Below are positions 1 to 7,042 of a DNA stretch of 64,000 bases, one piece after another. The DNA lies in the NCBI GenBank assembly GCA_050633545.1, contig JBOEGS010000005.1, forward strand, positions 186,001 through 250,000, read 5' to 3'. The position numbers were made by a program, and so were the translations under genes. The notes beneath the pieces were generated by a model. The model was not told the DNA's origin. It did no database searches and saw only the letters and a program-made list of their open reading frames with translations. This DNA comes from Litorivita sp050633545. GTDB taxonomy: Bacteria > Pseudomonadota > Alphaproteobacteria > Rhodobacterales > Rhodobacteraceae. Positions within the stretch are counted from its first letter, which is position 1. Each line of letters starts with the position of its first letter.

Positions 1-240
1 TTTGAGCAATTGCAGCACATTGGCCAAGACGCCGACATCATAGATGCCGTCGCTGTCGGGATCGTCCACACCGGGGTCGATCTGGCTCGACAGCAGGATT
101 TGCTTGTCATCCGCCATCACCTCTTCAAGCGCGCGCACCGATTTTTCGCGGCCGACAAACAGCGGCACGATCATATGCGGAAACACGACAATATCGCGCA
201 GCGGCAGGACGGGATAGGATGAATTGAGGGGCTCTTGCAT
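1..240 (-). CDS. lon: Lon protease, N-terminal part (runs off the left edge)
   Basis: Only the first 80 codons are in the window. The minus strand reads MQEPLNSSYPVLPLRD followed by IVVFPHMIVPLFVGREKS, which is the beta-rich LON substrate-recognition domain at the start of the ATP-dependent cytoplasmic protease Lon. The AAA+ domain and the Ser-Lys protease domain lie outside, so their integrity cannot be judged. The ATG at 238-240 is preceded by AAGGAA at a normal distance. A heat-shock-type promoter lies about 80 bp upstream, which suits a protease that removes misfolded proteins. The family call rests on the N-terminal motif alone but is distinctive. Confidence 0.9.
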   Translation of the reverse strand, partial: MQEPLNSSYPVLPLRDIVVFPHMIVPLFVGREKSVRALEEVMADDKQILLSSQIDPGVDDPDSDGIYDVGVLANVLQLLK

Positions 241-321
241 GCTCATTCCTTCGTTATGGGCAGATGATCCAAAAGGCCCCAAGTAGCGGCAGCCTTGTCA
301 TCTCCTCTGTTCGCTCTTTGT

Positions 322-349
322 ATTTGGGGCGGTGGGCCGTGGGTTTCAA
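322..349 (-). promoter_or_regulatory. sigma-32 (RpoH)-type promoter of lon
   Basis: On the minus strand the sequence reads TTGAAA (349 to 344), a 14-base spacer, then CCCCAAAT (329 to 322). This is close to the heat-shock consensus TTGAAA-N13-15-CCCCATNT. Transcription would start around 315, leaving a leader of about 75 bases before the lon ATG at 240. Control of lon by RpoH is established in many proteobacteria; its use here is inferred. Confidence 0.6.
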
Positions 350-785
350 CCGCCCTGCCCCAAATCAGGCATGGGATCAGAATGACCGCCCCCGCGATCC
401 GGTGCAAGCGGGGAAATCGGGCAAATCCGCCCGAATTGCTTTTGGATCGCCTGCGTTCGAGCGCCTCACTCCGCCAATCGATCCCGCGTATTCGCTTACG
501 CTCGTTGCAAGGGCGGCAAGATCAGCCCTATGCCTTGGTCGGCGAGCCAAAGAACAAACGCAGTAAAATCATCGAGAAGTTTCAGACAAGCTGCCCTACG
601 GGGATGGAACATCCGGTCGTCATCGGTCAGGGCCATTTTGCCATTGGCACCCCCCTCTAGAGGGCGGCGACGCGGGCAAAACGTCATTTAATGGACGGCC
701 CGAGGCAACGGCGGGATGCAGTTTGGTCGAGAGATCGTCAAACCTTAAGCGATCGGGACCGGAGCGATCATTGCCCCCCCACAAA

Positions 786-820
786 ACGAAAAAGAGCGGC
801 GCATTGCAGCGCCGCTCTTT
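786..820 (-). terminator. Rho-independent terminator of the VPLPA-CTERM gene at 846-1361
   Basis: A perfect 12-bp stem is formed by 791-802 and 809-820, with the six-base loop ATTGCA. Read on the minus strand it ends in a T-rich run (CTCTTTTTCGTTTTG). It lies 26 bp past the stop codon of the upstream minus-strand gene. Confidence 0.85.
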
Positions 821-845
821 CAATGTCTGGCAATCGCGGGTGCGA

Positions 846-1361
846 TTACGATTTTTTGCGGCGCTTCATCATGCCAAAGCCAGCCACGCCGAGTGCCAAG
901 AGAGGCAAGGACGCGGGCAGCGGCACGGCAGGTGCGCTGTCGAGACGGGCATAGAAGCCAGCAGGAGCACCGCCGCCCGCATCGCCGGTGACGATGATGT
1001 TGTAAGTACCCGCTGTGAGCAGAGTTTCAAAGCTCGCGTAGTCAGCCGAGTTCCAGTAGGAATCGATCGGGTCGCCGAAGGTCGACGCCATTGCATCGCC
1101 GGAGCTGCTGCCGATCAAACCAAGGCTTGGCGCAAATGCGGCAAGGCTATCGCCCGTCGTAAAAGCATCGGTCACGCGGAAGTACGCGTCGCCGGTCAAG
1201 GTAAAGCTATAGGGCGAAAAAGCCGAAGGGGCGTCGGGATCAGTTTCGTAATCGATCGAGTCGTATTCCCAACCCGCATCAAGGGTAAGTGCCGAAGCGG
1301 GGCTCACTGCGAGAAGCGCAGCAACAGCTGTGGCACCGATCAGCGAAAGTGCGTATTTCAT
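846..1361 (-). CDS. VPLPA-CTERM sorting domain-containing exported protein
   Basis: This 171-residue protein has a Sec signal peptide ending near residue 24 (AVSPASA, then LTLDAG), an acidic, Ser/Thr/Gly-rich body, and a C-terminal tail from about residue 146: VPLPASLPLLALGVAGFG followed by MMKRRKKS. That motif, a hydrophobic helix and a basic end, is the VPLPA variant of PEP-CTERM. It directs proteins to an exosortase (XrtD type) in Rhodobacterales for cell-surface attachment or release. No exosortase gene is in the window. The body has two stretches of beta-strand character but no family I recognise. GGAGAA lies before the ATG, a CtrA-type box lies 35-50 bp upstream, and a terminator follows. 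Confidence 0.85.
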   Translation of the reverse strand: MKYALSLIGATAVAALLAVSPASALTLDAGWEYDSIDYETDPDAPSAFSPYSFTLTGDAYFRVTDAFTTGDSLAAFAPSLGLIGSSSGDAMASTFGDPIDSYWNSADYASFETLLTAGTYNIIVTGDAGGGAPAGFYARLDSAPAVPLPASLPLLALGVAGFGMMKRRKKS

Positions 1362-1395
1362 ATGTATTTCTCCAATATTGGCAACTGCCGCTAAG

Positions 1396-1411
1396 TTAAC
1401 CCAAAGTTAAC
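1396..1411 (-). promoter_or_regulatory. CtrA-type box upstream of a VPLPA-CTERM gene
   Basis: The plus strand reads TTAA-CCCAAAG-TTAAC, a full match to the CtrA consensus TTAA-N7-TTAA(C). Each half is part of GTTAAC, so the match holds on both strands. It ends about 35 bp upstream of the ATG at 1361, a normal position for CtrA at a promoter. Binding is inferred from the motif. Confidence 0.55.
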
Positions 1412-1436
1412 GGCTAGGCGACTCCGAAATGCGGCT

Positions 1437-1527
1437 CAAATGTGGCAATCGCGCTTTTTTGTTTCCATTTGTCAAAAAATGCAGGTCCAAAACAGGAATT
1501 GTTGCGAGAATCATTGCCAAATGTGGC
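1437..1527. repeat. Pair of 10-bp direct repeats in the upstream region
   Basis: CAAATGTGGC occurs at 1437-1446 and again at 1518-1527, 81 bp apart, both upstream of the CtrA-type box relative to the minus-strand gene. It could be a paired activator site or chance. Confidence 0.3.
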
Positions 1528-1725
1528 GCTCTGTCGTCCGGCACGACCAAGGATCACGCGGCGTAAATGCGATTCGGACCCCTGTTTCATGGCTTCGGCC
1601 CCGCCCCGATGGTGCACAAGCCACCAGCGCGATTGCGTCAAGATTTGGGCATAAATATGGGCGGGACATGAGGTCCGGCCCCTTGGCATTTCAAGCATTT
1701 GCGACCGCGATACGCGCGCGGGGTC

Positions 1726-2448
1726 TCAAACGGTTTGGCGTCTCGCCTTGCGGCGGCGCAGCACCTGCAGGCTCGCCAATCCAAGCGCCAGAAGCGGCAA
1801 GCTTGCGGGCAATGGCACGGTCGGGGCACTCTCGACCGGTAGAGGCGTGACCGTAAACCGTGTCACATTGCCATAAAGCGGCCCCGCATTGCCTGTGCTC
1901 AGGCTGGTGAAAGAATAGGCGCGCGAATATTCGTTTCCGGTGTTCGAGGCGGTGTTGTAATAGACCTCGGGCCCGCCCGACAGCCCGCCAACGCGCACGA
2001 TATCGACCAGCAAATCGCCCTGCTGCGGATCGTAATCATAGCTGCCTGCAAAGCCGAAGAAATCATCCGGCAGAACCGAACCGGTAAAACGGCGCAATTC
2101 GAAACGGGCCTCGTTGCTGCCGACATTGGCATCCAGATCGCTGGTGAGGTTATTCACCCCGTTGGCGACGACACTGAACCGCGCCTCATAGCGCGCATCG
2201 CGCCCCCAAAAATCCCCGTTCGACGCCAGAAAATCGATCCGCTCGATGGTCACCGGATCGGAGAAAATCTCGGAGGCATAGATTTGTTGATAGCGCAGGG
2301 TGCAGGCAAAGGTGCAATCGCCAGGCAAGGCCTGCCCCGACCCGTCGGCGGTGATGGTGATCGCGCTGGCGGATTGGCCAAGGCCGAGCGCGGCCAGCGC
2401 GGTGAAGGTAAACGACAACAGGGAAGAGCGCAGGGAGCGTTTGAACAT
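1726..2448 (-). CDS. VPLPA-CTERM sorting domain-containing exported protein
   Basis: This 240-residue protein carries a long signal peptide ending near residue 29 (LGQSASA, then ITITADG) and a C-terminal tail from about residue 211: VPLPASLPLLALGLASLQV then LRRRKARRQTV. As in its neighbour, the tail is an exosortase sorting signal, so the mature protein is expected at or beyond the outer membrane. The central part is aromatic- and Asp-rich, looks beta-stranded and contains two cysteines (GDCTFACTLRY) that could form a disulfide. AGAGG precedes the ATG. The paralogue at 846-1361 is separated by 364 bp, so the two are probably transcribed separately. The specific role is unknown. Confidence 0.85.
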   Translation of the reverse strand: MFKRSLRSSLLSFTFTALAALGLGQSASAITITADGSGQALPGDCTFACTLRYQQIYASEIFSDPVTIERIDFLASNGDFWGRDARYEARFSVVANGVNNLTSDLDANVGSNEARFELRRFTGSVLPDDFFGFAGSYDYDPQQGDLLVDIVRVGGLSGGPEVYYNTASNTGNEYSRAYSFTSLSTGNAGPLYGNVTRFTVTPLPVESAPTVPLPASLPLLALGLASLQVLRRRKARRQTV

Positions 2449-2605
2449 TTGGGCCTCTCATGATCCGGTCAGGGCCGCTGCGTATGGCAATCGGCCCTTC
2501 CGGTTCTAGGGGAGGCTTGGTTAAGAATGTTCTAATGCGTTCATTATTTTCCCTTTATTAACAATGGTTAAGACTGCCTCGGCCTGCCCCCAACGTCACC
2601 CAACC

Positions 2606-3751
2606 CTAAAGCGGTTCAATATCGCCCATCGCGCGGCCTGCGTGAAAATCCGCCTCCCATGCCTCAAACGCATCGACCTCGATCGCCTCGCGCATGCCCT
2701 GCATGATCTCTTGGAAATAATGCAGGTTGTGCCATGTCAGAAGCATCCCCGAAATCATCTCTTGCGCACGGAACACATGATGCAGGTAGGCACGGCTATA
2801 GTTCGCACAGGCGGGGCAAGTGCAGGCCTCGTCCAAGGGGCGCGGGTCATCGGCATGGCGGGCGTTCTTGATGTTGACCACGCCGCGGCGCGTGAACACC
2901 TGCCCCGTGCGCCCCGAGCGCGAGGGCAAGACGCAATCCATCATATCGACCCCGCGTTTGACCGCGCCGACGATGTCGTCGGGCTTGCCCACCCCCATCA
3001 AATAGCGCGGTTTGTCCTCGGGCAGCATATCGGCGGCATAGTCGAGCACGCCGAACATCGCCTCTTGCCCCTCGCCCACGGCCAGCCCGCCGATGGCATA
3101 GCCGTCAAAGCCGATCTCGCGCAGCGCCTTTGCGCTTTCCTCGCGCAGATCAGGCGTCACCCCGCCTTGCATGATCCCGAAAAGCGCATGGCCCGGACGA
3201 TCGCCAAAGGCGTCTTTGGACCGCGCCGCCCACCGCATCGACATGCGCATGGATTTGGCCACTTCGGCGTCGGTGGCGGGCAATGCGGGGCATTCGTCAA
3301 AACACATCACAATGTCCGAGCCGAGCAGGCGCTGGATCTCCATCGAGCGTTCTGGGGTCAGCTCGTGTTTCGACCCGTCGATATGGGATTTGAAGGTCAC
3401 GCCCTTCTCGGTCAGCTTGCGCAATCCCGCGAGGCTCATCACCTGAAACCCGCCGCTGTCGGTCAGGATCGGGCGATCCCAGTTCATGAATTTATGTAAT
3501 CCGCCCAAACGATCAATGCGTTCGGCCGTGGGGCGCAGCATCAAATGATAGGTATTGCCCAAAAGGATATCCGCCCCCGTTGCGCGCACCGACTCCGGCA
3601 TCATCGCCTTGACCGTGGCCGCCGTGCCGACGGGCATAAAGGCGGGCGTGCGGATCTCGCCGCGCGGGGTGGTGATCACGCCGCGCCGCGCCTTGCCGCT
3701 TTTGGCCAAGAGCGAGAAGGCAACATGGTCGGAGGTTTGGCGGTCAGTCAT
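2606..3751 (-). CDS. tgt: Queuine tRNA-ribosyltransferase
   Basis: Tgt exchanges guanine-34 of GUN-anticodon tRNAs for the queuosine precursor (7-aminomethyl-7-deazaguanine in bacteria). Visible family motifs include PAFMPVGT, LGNTYHL, LTDSGGFQVMSL with the substrate Asp, VMCFDECPA, GIMQGG, and the zinc site CTCPAC with a downstream His-His pair (YLHHVF). The protein is 381 residues from the ATG at 3751, which is the family length. A TTG eight codons further upstream would also keep frame but is less likely; AGAGG lies at the right distance for the ATG. No other queuosine gene is next to it. It is separated from the divergent hydrolase by 266 bp. Confidence 0.95.
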   Translation of the reverse strand: MTDRQTSDHVAFSLLAKSGKARRGVITTPRGEIRTPAFMPVGTAATVKAMMPESVRATGADILLGNTYHLMLRPTAERIDRLGGLHKFMNWDRPILTDSGGFQVMSLAGLRKLTEKGVTFKSHIDGSKHELTPERSMEIQRLLGSDIVMCFDECPALPATDAEVAKSMRMSMRWAARSKDAFGDRPGHALFGIMQGGVTPDLREESAKALREIGFDGYAIGGLAVGEGQEAMFGVLDYAADMLPEDKPRYLMGVGKPDDIVGAVKRGVDMMDCVLPSRSGRTGQVFTRRGVVNIKNARHADDPRPLDEACTCPACANYSRAYLHHVFRAQEMISGMLLTWHNLHYFQEIMQGMREAIEVDAFEAWEADFHAGRAMGDIEPL

Positions 3752-4017
3752 CGGAGGCCTCTGGTGGTTTTTCAATGATTATCATGTAGGGTGCGGCGGC
3801 GCAGGATCGCGCGCTGCTTTGGCGCGCTGATAGCACCGCGGCGCGGCAAATACCATTGGCGCCGCGCCCTGCGCGCAACGGCGTCTTACCTTGATGGGGT
3901 TGACGTAAGGTGATGCAGCGTAAAGCTTGCGCGAGAGCGCCCTACCCAAGCATGCTCAGAGCCATCCATACATAAGCGGCCCGCAAAAAGAGGCCGTATA
4001 CCGGGAGGGACACTACA

Positions 4018-4905
4018 ATGGCCAGCTTTGCCATGCGCGCGGCAATCGCGCTGATCCGCCTTGGCGGCAAACCCATGCGCGATCCGCAAAAATATCTCGC
4101 GGCGCGTCGGAACCGAACCAGTTCCGAGCCGCCGCCCATGCCCAAAAAGCTCGCCGCCCGTTGCACCGTGGACGAGCGCAAGGTCGAAGGCCAGCGGGTC
4201 TTGACGCTGACGCCCCATGAGGGGCGCTCGCGCTGGACCCTGATCTATTTGCACGGCGGGGCCTATACCAATGAAATGCGCCCTGCCCATTGGACGTGGA
4301 TCGCTGCCTTGATGGAGGCGACAGGCGCTCGGATCATTTTGCCGCTCTATGCGCGCGCGCCCGAACATGACCACCGCCCCGCCCATGCCATGATGGCCGC
4401 GCTCTACGACCAGATGCTGCAAAACATCGATCCGGCGACGATTGTCATTGGCGGCGACAGCTCCGGCGCGGGGCTGGGCTTGGGGGCGATGATGACGGCG
4501 CGCGATGCCGGGCGCCCGATGCCCGCGCAGATGCTGCTTTTTGCGCCGTGGCTCGATATCACCTGCGCCAATCCCTTGGGCGCCGCCATCGAGGCGCGCG
4601 ACCCGATGCTGGGACTGGAGGCGGCGCGCACTTGCGGGCAATGGTGGGCGGGCGAGGCCGATCCCACCCTGCCCCACCTCAGCCCCGCCTTTGGCACGGC
4701 GCTGGGCCTGCCGCCGATCCATATCTATCAAGGCTCGCTCGATATGGTCGCCCCTGATGCCGTCGCCTTCGCCGAAACCGGCCGCGCGGCGGGGGCCAAT
4801 GTGACCTTGCACCTTTATGAGGGCGCGCCGCATGTCTTTGTCGCCGCCGTGTTCACGCGCGAGGCAAAAGAGGTCTTGGCACATATCAAAGGGCTTTTGG
4901 CCTGA
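4018..4905 (+). CDS. Alpha/beta hydrolase, HSL (family IV) esterase type
   Basis: This 295-residue protein has the hormone-sensitive-lipase layout: oxyanion-hole HGGA (residues 79-82), nucleophile elbow GDSSGAG with Ser148, catalytic Asp242 or Asp247 in the stretch GSLDMVAPDA, and His272 in GAPHVF. It should hydrolyse short acyl esters in the cytoplasm; the natural substrate cannot be read from sequence. The N-terminal 45 residues are basic and resemble the cap region of the family. GGGAGGG precedes the ATG. It is a single gene, divergent from tgt. Confidence 0.88.
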   Translation: MASFAMRAAIALIRLGGKPMRDPQKYLAARRNRTSSEPPPMPKKLAARCTVDERKVEGQRVLTLTPHEGRSRWTLIYLHGGAYTNEMRPAHWTWIAALMEATGARIILPLYARAPEHDHRPAHAMMAALYDQMLQNIDPATIVIGGDSSGAGLGLGAMMTARDAGRPMPAQMLLFAPWLDITCANPLGAAIEARDPMLGLEAARTCGQWWAGEADPTLPHLSPAFGTALGLPPIHIYQGSLDMVAPDAVAFAETGRAAGANVTLHLYEGAPHVFVAAVFTREAKEVLAHIKGLLA

Positions 4906-5010
4906 CGCCCGCCGTGGCAAAATATGTGCAAACACAAAGGCAGAACCCGCGCCGATCATCGGGCCGCACCGGCGGTATGGCCTCTTGCGAATGGCGGGAA
5001 AACGCCCACA

Positions 5011-5028
5011 TGTATACCATAGCATACA
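5011..5028. promoter_or_regulatory. Inverted repeat before the SPFH-NfeD genes
   Basis: TGTAT (5011-5015) and ATACA (5024-5028) form a symmetric TGTAT-N8-ATACA site, 17 bp before the SPFH start codon. The position fits an operator or a promoter -10 region. The regulator is unknown. Confidence 0.3.
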
Positions 5029-5044
5029 CAAGTAACGAGGGCAG

Positions 5045-5938
5045 ATGATGACCGAAGATATCCTTTTAGACCTTTTGGCGAGCAACTTTATCTGGCTGCT
5101 TTTGGCGGCTTTGATCATTGCCACGATCCTCAAGAGCGTCCACATCGTCCCGCAGGCGCAAAAATTTGTGGTCGAACGCTTTGGCCGTCTGCATTCGGTG
5201 CTGGGGCCAGGGATCAATTTGATCGTGCCATTCTTGGACAAAATTGCCCATCGCGTGTCGATCCTCGAGCGGCAATTGCCGACGATGGCGCAGGATGCGA
5301 TCACCCTCGACAACGTGTCGGTGCAAGTCGAAACCTCGGTCTTCTACCGCATCATCGAACCCGAAAAAACCGTTTACCGGATCCGCGATGTGGATGCGGC
5401 GATCTCGACCACGGTGGCGGGGATCGTGCGCTCGGAAATCGGCAAGATGGAGCTGGATCAGGTGCAATCGAACCGCTCGACCCTGACCTTGACGATCAAG
5501 GAACAGCTCTTTGCCGTGGTCGATGATTGGGGCATCGAAGTGACCCGCGCCGAACTTCTGGATGTGAACCTTGATCAGGCCACCCGTTCGGCCATGTTGC
5601 AACAGCTGAACGCCGAACGGGCGCGGCGCGCGCAGGTGACCGAGGCCGAGGGCAAGAAACGCTCGGTGGAGCTTTCGGCTGACGCCGAGCTTTACGCCGC
5701 CGAACAGATCGCCAAGGCCCGCCGCATCCAAGCAGACGCCGAAGCCTATGCCACGGGCGTGGTGGCACAGGCGATTGCCGACAACGGCATCGAGGCGGCG
5801 CAATATCAGGTGGCGCTCAAACAGGTCGAGGCGCTCAATGCGCTGGGCGCGGGCGATGGCAAGCAAACGATCCTCGTGCCCTCCGCCGCCTTGGAGGCCT
5901 TCGGGGACGCGTTCAAAATGCTCAAGGGAGGCAAGTGA
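5045..5938 (+). CDS. SPFH/stomatin-type membrane protein (QmcA-like)
   Basis: The 297-residue protein has one N-terminal membrane segment (about residues 13-31), then the SPFH domain with the paraslipin signature VPQAQKFVVERFGR, LDNVSVQVETSVFYRI and RSEIGKMELDQV, and a C-terminal Ala/Glu-rich coiled coil (about 190-260). Such proteins assemble into large rings on the inner membrane that organise membrane domains or hold proteases. The stop codon overlaps the start of the NfeD gene by one base, the classic slipin/NfeD pairing. GAGG lies just before the start; two ATG codons follow each other, so the start could be 5045 or 5048. Confidence 0.92.
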   Translation: MMTEDILLDLLASNFIWLLLAALIIATILKSVHIVPQAQKFVVERFGRLHSVLGPGINLIVPFLDKIAHRVSILERQLPTMAQDAITLDNVSVQVETSVFYRIIEPEKTVYRIRDVDAAISTTVAGIVRSEIGKMELDQVQSNRSTLTLTIKEQLFAVVDDWGIEVTRAELLDVNLDQATRSAMLQQLNAERARRAQVTEAEGKKRSVELSADAELYAAEQIAKARRIQADAEAYATGVVAQAIADNGIEAAQYQVALKQVEALNALGAGDGKQTILVPSAALEAFGDAFKMLKGGK

Positions 5939-6234
5939 TGGTTGGAGTGACGGCAGGACTTTTGGTCAATTGGCTGGTATGGATCGCGGCGGCGCTGGTT
6001 TTGGGGATATTGGAGGTCGTCGCACCTGGTTTCATTTTTCTCGGCTTCGCCATCGGCGCGGCGCTGACGGGGCTGCTGCTCTTGGCTTTGAGCCTGATCC
6101 CCGCCACGCTCACCGCGCCGGTTCTGGCCACGATTTTTGCGGCCCTGTCACTGGCCGCATGGATCGCCCTGCGCCAACGCTTTCGCATGAAGGGCCGCGA
6201 TGTGAAGCGGATCGAGGGGGATGTGAATGAGTGA
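5938..6234 (+). CDS. NfeD-like membrane protein
   Basis: The 98-residue protein has three or four hydrophobic segments: about 9-30 (LVWIAAALVLGILEVVAPGF), then FLGFAIGAALTG and a long stretch around 45-70. It ends with a short charged tail, RMKGRDVKRIEGDVNE. It is the short NfeD type lacking the OB-fold domain and is expected to work with the preceding SPFH ring. The start codon ATG shares its A with the stop of the SPFH gene (TGATG), so translation is probably coupled. Confidence 0.88.
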   Translation: MVGVTAGLLVNWLVWIAAALVLGILEVVAPGFIFLGFAIGAALTGLLLLALSLIPATLTAPVLATIFAALSLAAWIALRQRFRMKGRDVKRIEGDVNE

Positions 6235-6389
6235 GTGAGGGGGCGGGCACCTTACCCGTCTGGTTGTCGCGCGCCGCAGTGGCCGCCGTTGTTTTCGGCG
6301 GTTATTTCCTATGTCGTAGCCAGAACGCGCCTTGTGAAACACGATTGGGAACGTGCGAAACGCGAGGCACGGCTTCCGAGCTTACGTAG
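6231..6389 (+). CDS. Possible small membrane protein (52 aa)
   Basis: An open frame starts at a GTG that overlaps the NfeD stop codon (GTGA) and runs 52 codons to a TAG at 6387-6389. The first half contains a plausible hydrophobic segment (WLSRAAVAAVVFGGYFL). The second half looks arbitrary, with three cysteines. The overlap and hydrophobic segment argue for a gene; the odd tail and lack of a known family argue against one. It may be a frameshifted or decaying reading frame. Confidence 0.3.
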   Translation: MSEGAGTLPVWLSRAAVAAVVFGGYFLCRSQNAPCETRLGTCETRGTASELT

Positions 6390-6566
6390 GTTCAAATCCC
6401 CTAGCTGAGGCGATTGTGATCCTCCGATGACCTCCCCATTGTGCAAGCGGATGAACTGCGCGACGGGACTTCGGGCCGGTAGAATAGCCTGCCCCCACAT
6501 CCGCCTCTGGACCTTCCCCCGTCCAATCCCTATATGTTTGCTCAGGATAACGCAGGTGAGACAGAC
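6235..6566. other. Region between nfeD and sufT
   Basis: Apart from the doubtful small frame overlapping its left part, I see no gene in these 332 bases. A piece at about 6387-6402 resembles a tRNA T-arm, but no other tRNA arm is present. The sufT ribosome binding site (AGGTGAG) is at the right end. Confidence 0.5.
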
Positions 6567-6926
6567 ATGACCGATACCGCCCCGATGGAAGGCACGCCCC
6601 TTATTGCCCCCTCCAGCACCGATCACGCGCTTTATGATGCGGTGGTCGAGGCCTGCCGGTCGGTTTATGATCCCGAAATTCCGGTCAATATCTATGACCT
6701 TGGCCTGATCTATACCATTGACATCAATGACGAAAACGAAGTGCGTCTGATCATGACCCTCACCGCCCCCGGTTGTCCCGTGGCGGGCGAGATGCCCGGA
6801 TGGCTGGCCGATGCGATTGAGCCTCTGGACGGTGTCAAACAGGTCGATGTCGAATTGGTCTGGGAGCCACCTTGGGGCATGGAGATGATGAGCGACGAAG
6901 CGCGGTTGGAACTGGGCTTTATGTGA
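6567..6926 (+). CDS. sufT: SufT-type Fe-S cluster assembly protein (MIP18/DUF59 family)
   Basis: The 119-residue protein carries the MIP18 core: VYDPEIPVNIYDLGLIY (about residues 34-50) and the conserved cysteine in TAPGCPVAGEMP. It ends VELVWEPPWGMEMMSDEAR, as SufT proteins do. SufT helps mature Fe-S proteins in the SUF pathway; its exact step is not settled. AGGTGAG lies before the ATG at 6567; an in-frame ATG 33 bases upstream lacks such a site. The A-type carrier gene at 8428 is close by, with the SatD-DUF3307 pair inserted between, and the main suf operon is not in the window. Confidence 0.9.
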   Translation: MTDTAPMEGTPLIAPSSTDHALYDAVVEACRSVYDPEIPVNIYDLGLIYTIDINDENEVRLIMTLTAPGCPVAGEMPGWLADAIEPLDGVKQVDVELVWEPPWGMEMMSDEARLELGFM

Positions 6927-6933
6927 TATCGAG

Positions 6934-6957
6934 CGCACCCTTTAGAGGGTGCGTTTT
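6934..6957 (+). terminator. Possible sufT terminator (shares sequence with an operator copy)
   Basis: The perfect inverted repeat CGCACCC-TTTAGA-GGGTGCG (6934-6953) is followed by TTTT. It lies seven bases past the sufT stop, so it could end sufT transcription. The same sequence is also the first of four operator-like repeats before satD, so both readings are possible. Confidence 0.5.
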
Positions 6958-7005
6958 GCATTTGGCACCCGAAAACGGATGCGACCACGAGGCAACCAAA
7001 AAGAG

Positions 7006-7033
7006 TTGCATTTTAACAATCGCACCCTATAAT
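7006..7033 (+). promoter_or_regulatory. satD promoter (sigma-70 type)
   Basis: TTGCAT (7006-7011) and a perfect TATAAT (7028-7033) are separated by 16 bases. The satD ATG begins only nine bases after the -10 box, so transcription should start at or within a few bases of the start codon. The mRNA would be leaderless or nearly so, which agrees with the absence of a ribosome binding site. Confidence 0.7.
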
Positions 7034-7042
7034 GGTTGCGCA

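Larger units (their letters stand above)
241..845. other. 605-bp intergenic region between lon and a VPLPA-CTERM gene
   Basis: Several short open frames cross this stretch on both strands, but none has a recognisable protein motif, a convincing ribosome binding site or the codon use of the neighbours. The parts I can assign are a sigma-32-like promoter for lon near 322-349 and a terminator near 786-820. A 12-bp palindrome at 653-664 (CCCTCTAGAGGG) has no evident role. The segment between about 400 and 780 could be decayed coding sequence, but I recognise no family. Confidence 0.6.
1362..1725. other. 364-bp intergenic region between two VPLPA-CTERM genes
   Basis: This stretch holds the upstream control region of the gene at 846-1361, with a CtrA-type box at 1396-1411 and a pair of 10-bp direct repeats at 1437-1446 and 1518-1527. 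The remainder, toward 1725, follows the 3' end of the next minus-strand gene. I see neither a strong terminator nor a gene in it. Confidence 0.55.
6934..7040 (+). repeat. Array of four 20-bp inverted-repeat operators before satD
   Basis: Four copies follow one pattern, [CG]GCA[CA]CC-N6-[AG]GNTGC[AG]. Copy 1 (6934-6953) is CGCACCC-TTTAGA-GGGTGCG; copy 2 (6964-6983) is GGCACCC-GAAAAC-GGATGCG; copy 3 (6991-7010) is GGCAACC-AAAAAG-AGTTGCA; copy 4 (7021-7040) is CGCACCC-TATAAT-GGTTGCG. Start-to-start distances are 30, 27 and 30 bp, close to three helical turns. Copy 3 overlaps the -35 element and copy 4 contains the -10 element as its centre. This arrangement would let a dimeric regulator occlude the promoter. 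The obvious but untested candidate is SatD itself, which has a C-terminal helix-turn-helix. Confidence 0.75.

Noticed and set aside
653..664. A 12-bp palindrome CCCTCTAGAGGG
   Set aside because: It has no T-run, promoter context or second copy, so it is most simply chance.
496..687. A 63-codon frame on the minus strand
   Set aside because: There is no ribosome binding site and no family motif; composition differs from nearby genes.
2558..2571. TTAA-CAATGG-TTAA near the tgt and VPLPA-CTERM genes as a third CtrA-type box
   Set aside because: The spacer is six bases instead of seven, and the site is more than 100 bp from the nearer start codon.
3886..5313. A 475-codon open frame on the minus strand
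   Set aside because: It runs antisense across the esterase and into the SPFH gene, both with clear family motifs.
6381..6404. A tRNA-like T-arm (GTAGG-TTCAAAT-CCCCT)
   Set aside because: Only the loop matches. The stem has mismatches, and no D-arm, anticodon arm or acceptor stem can be drawn around it.
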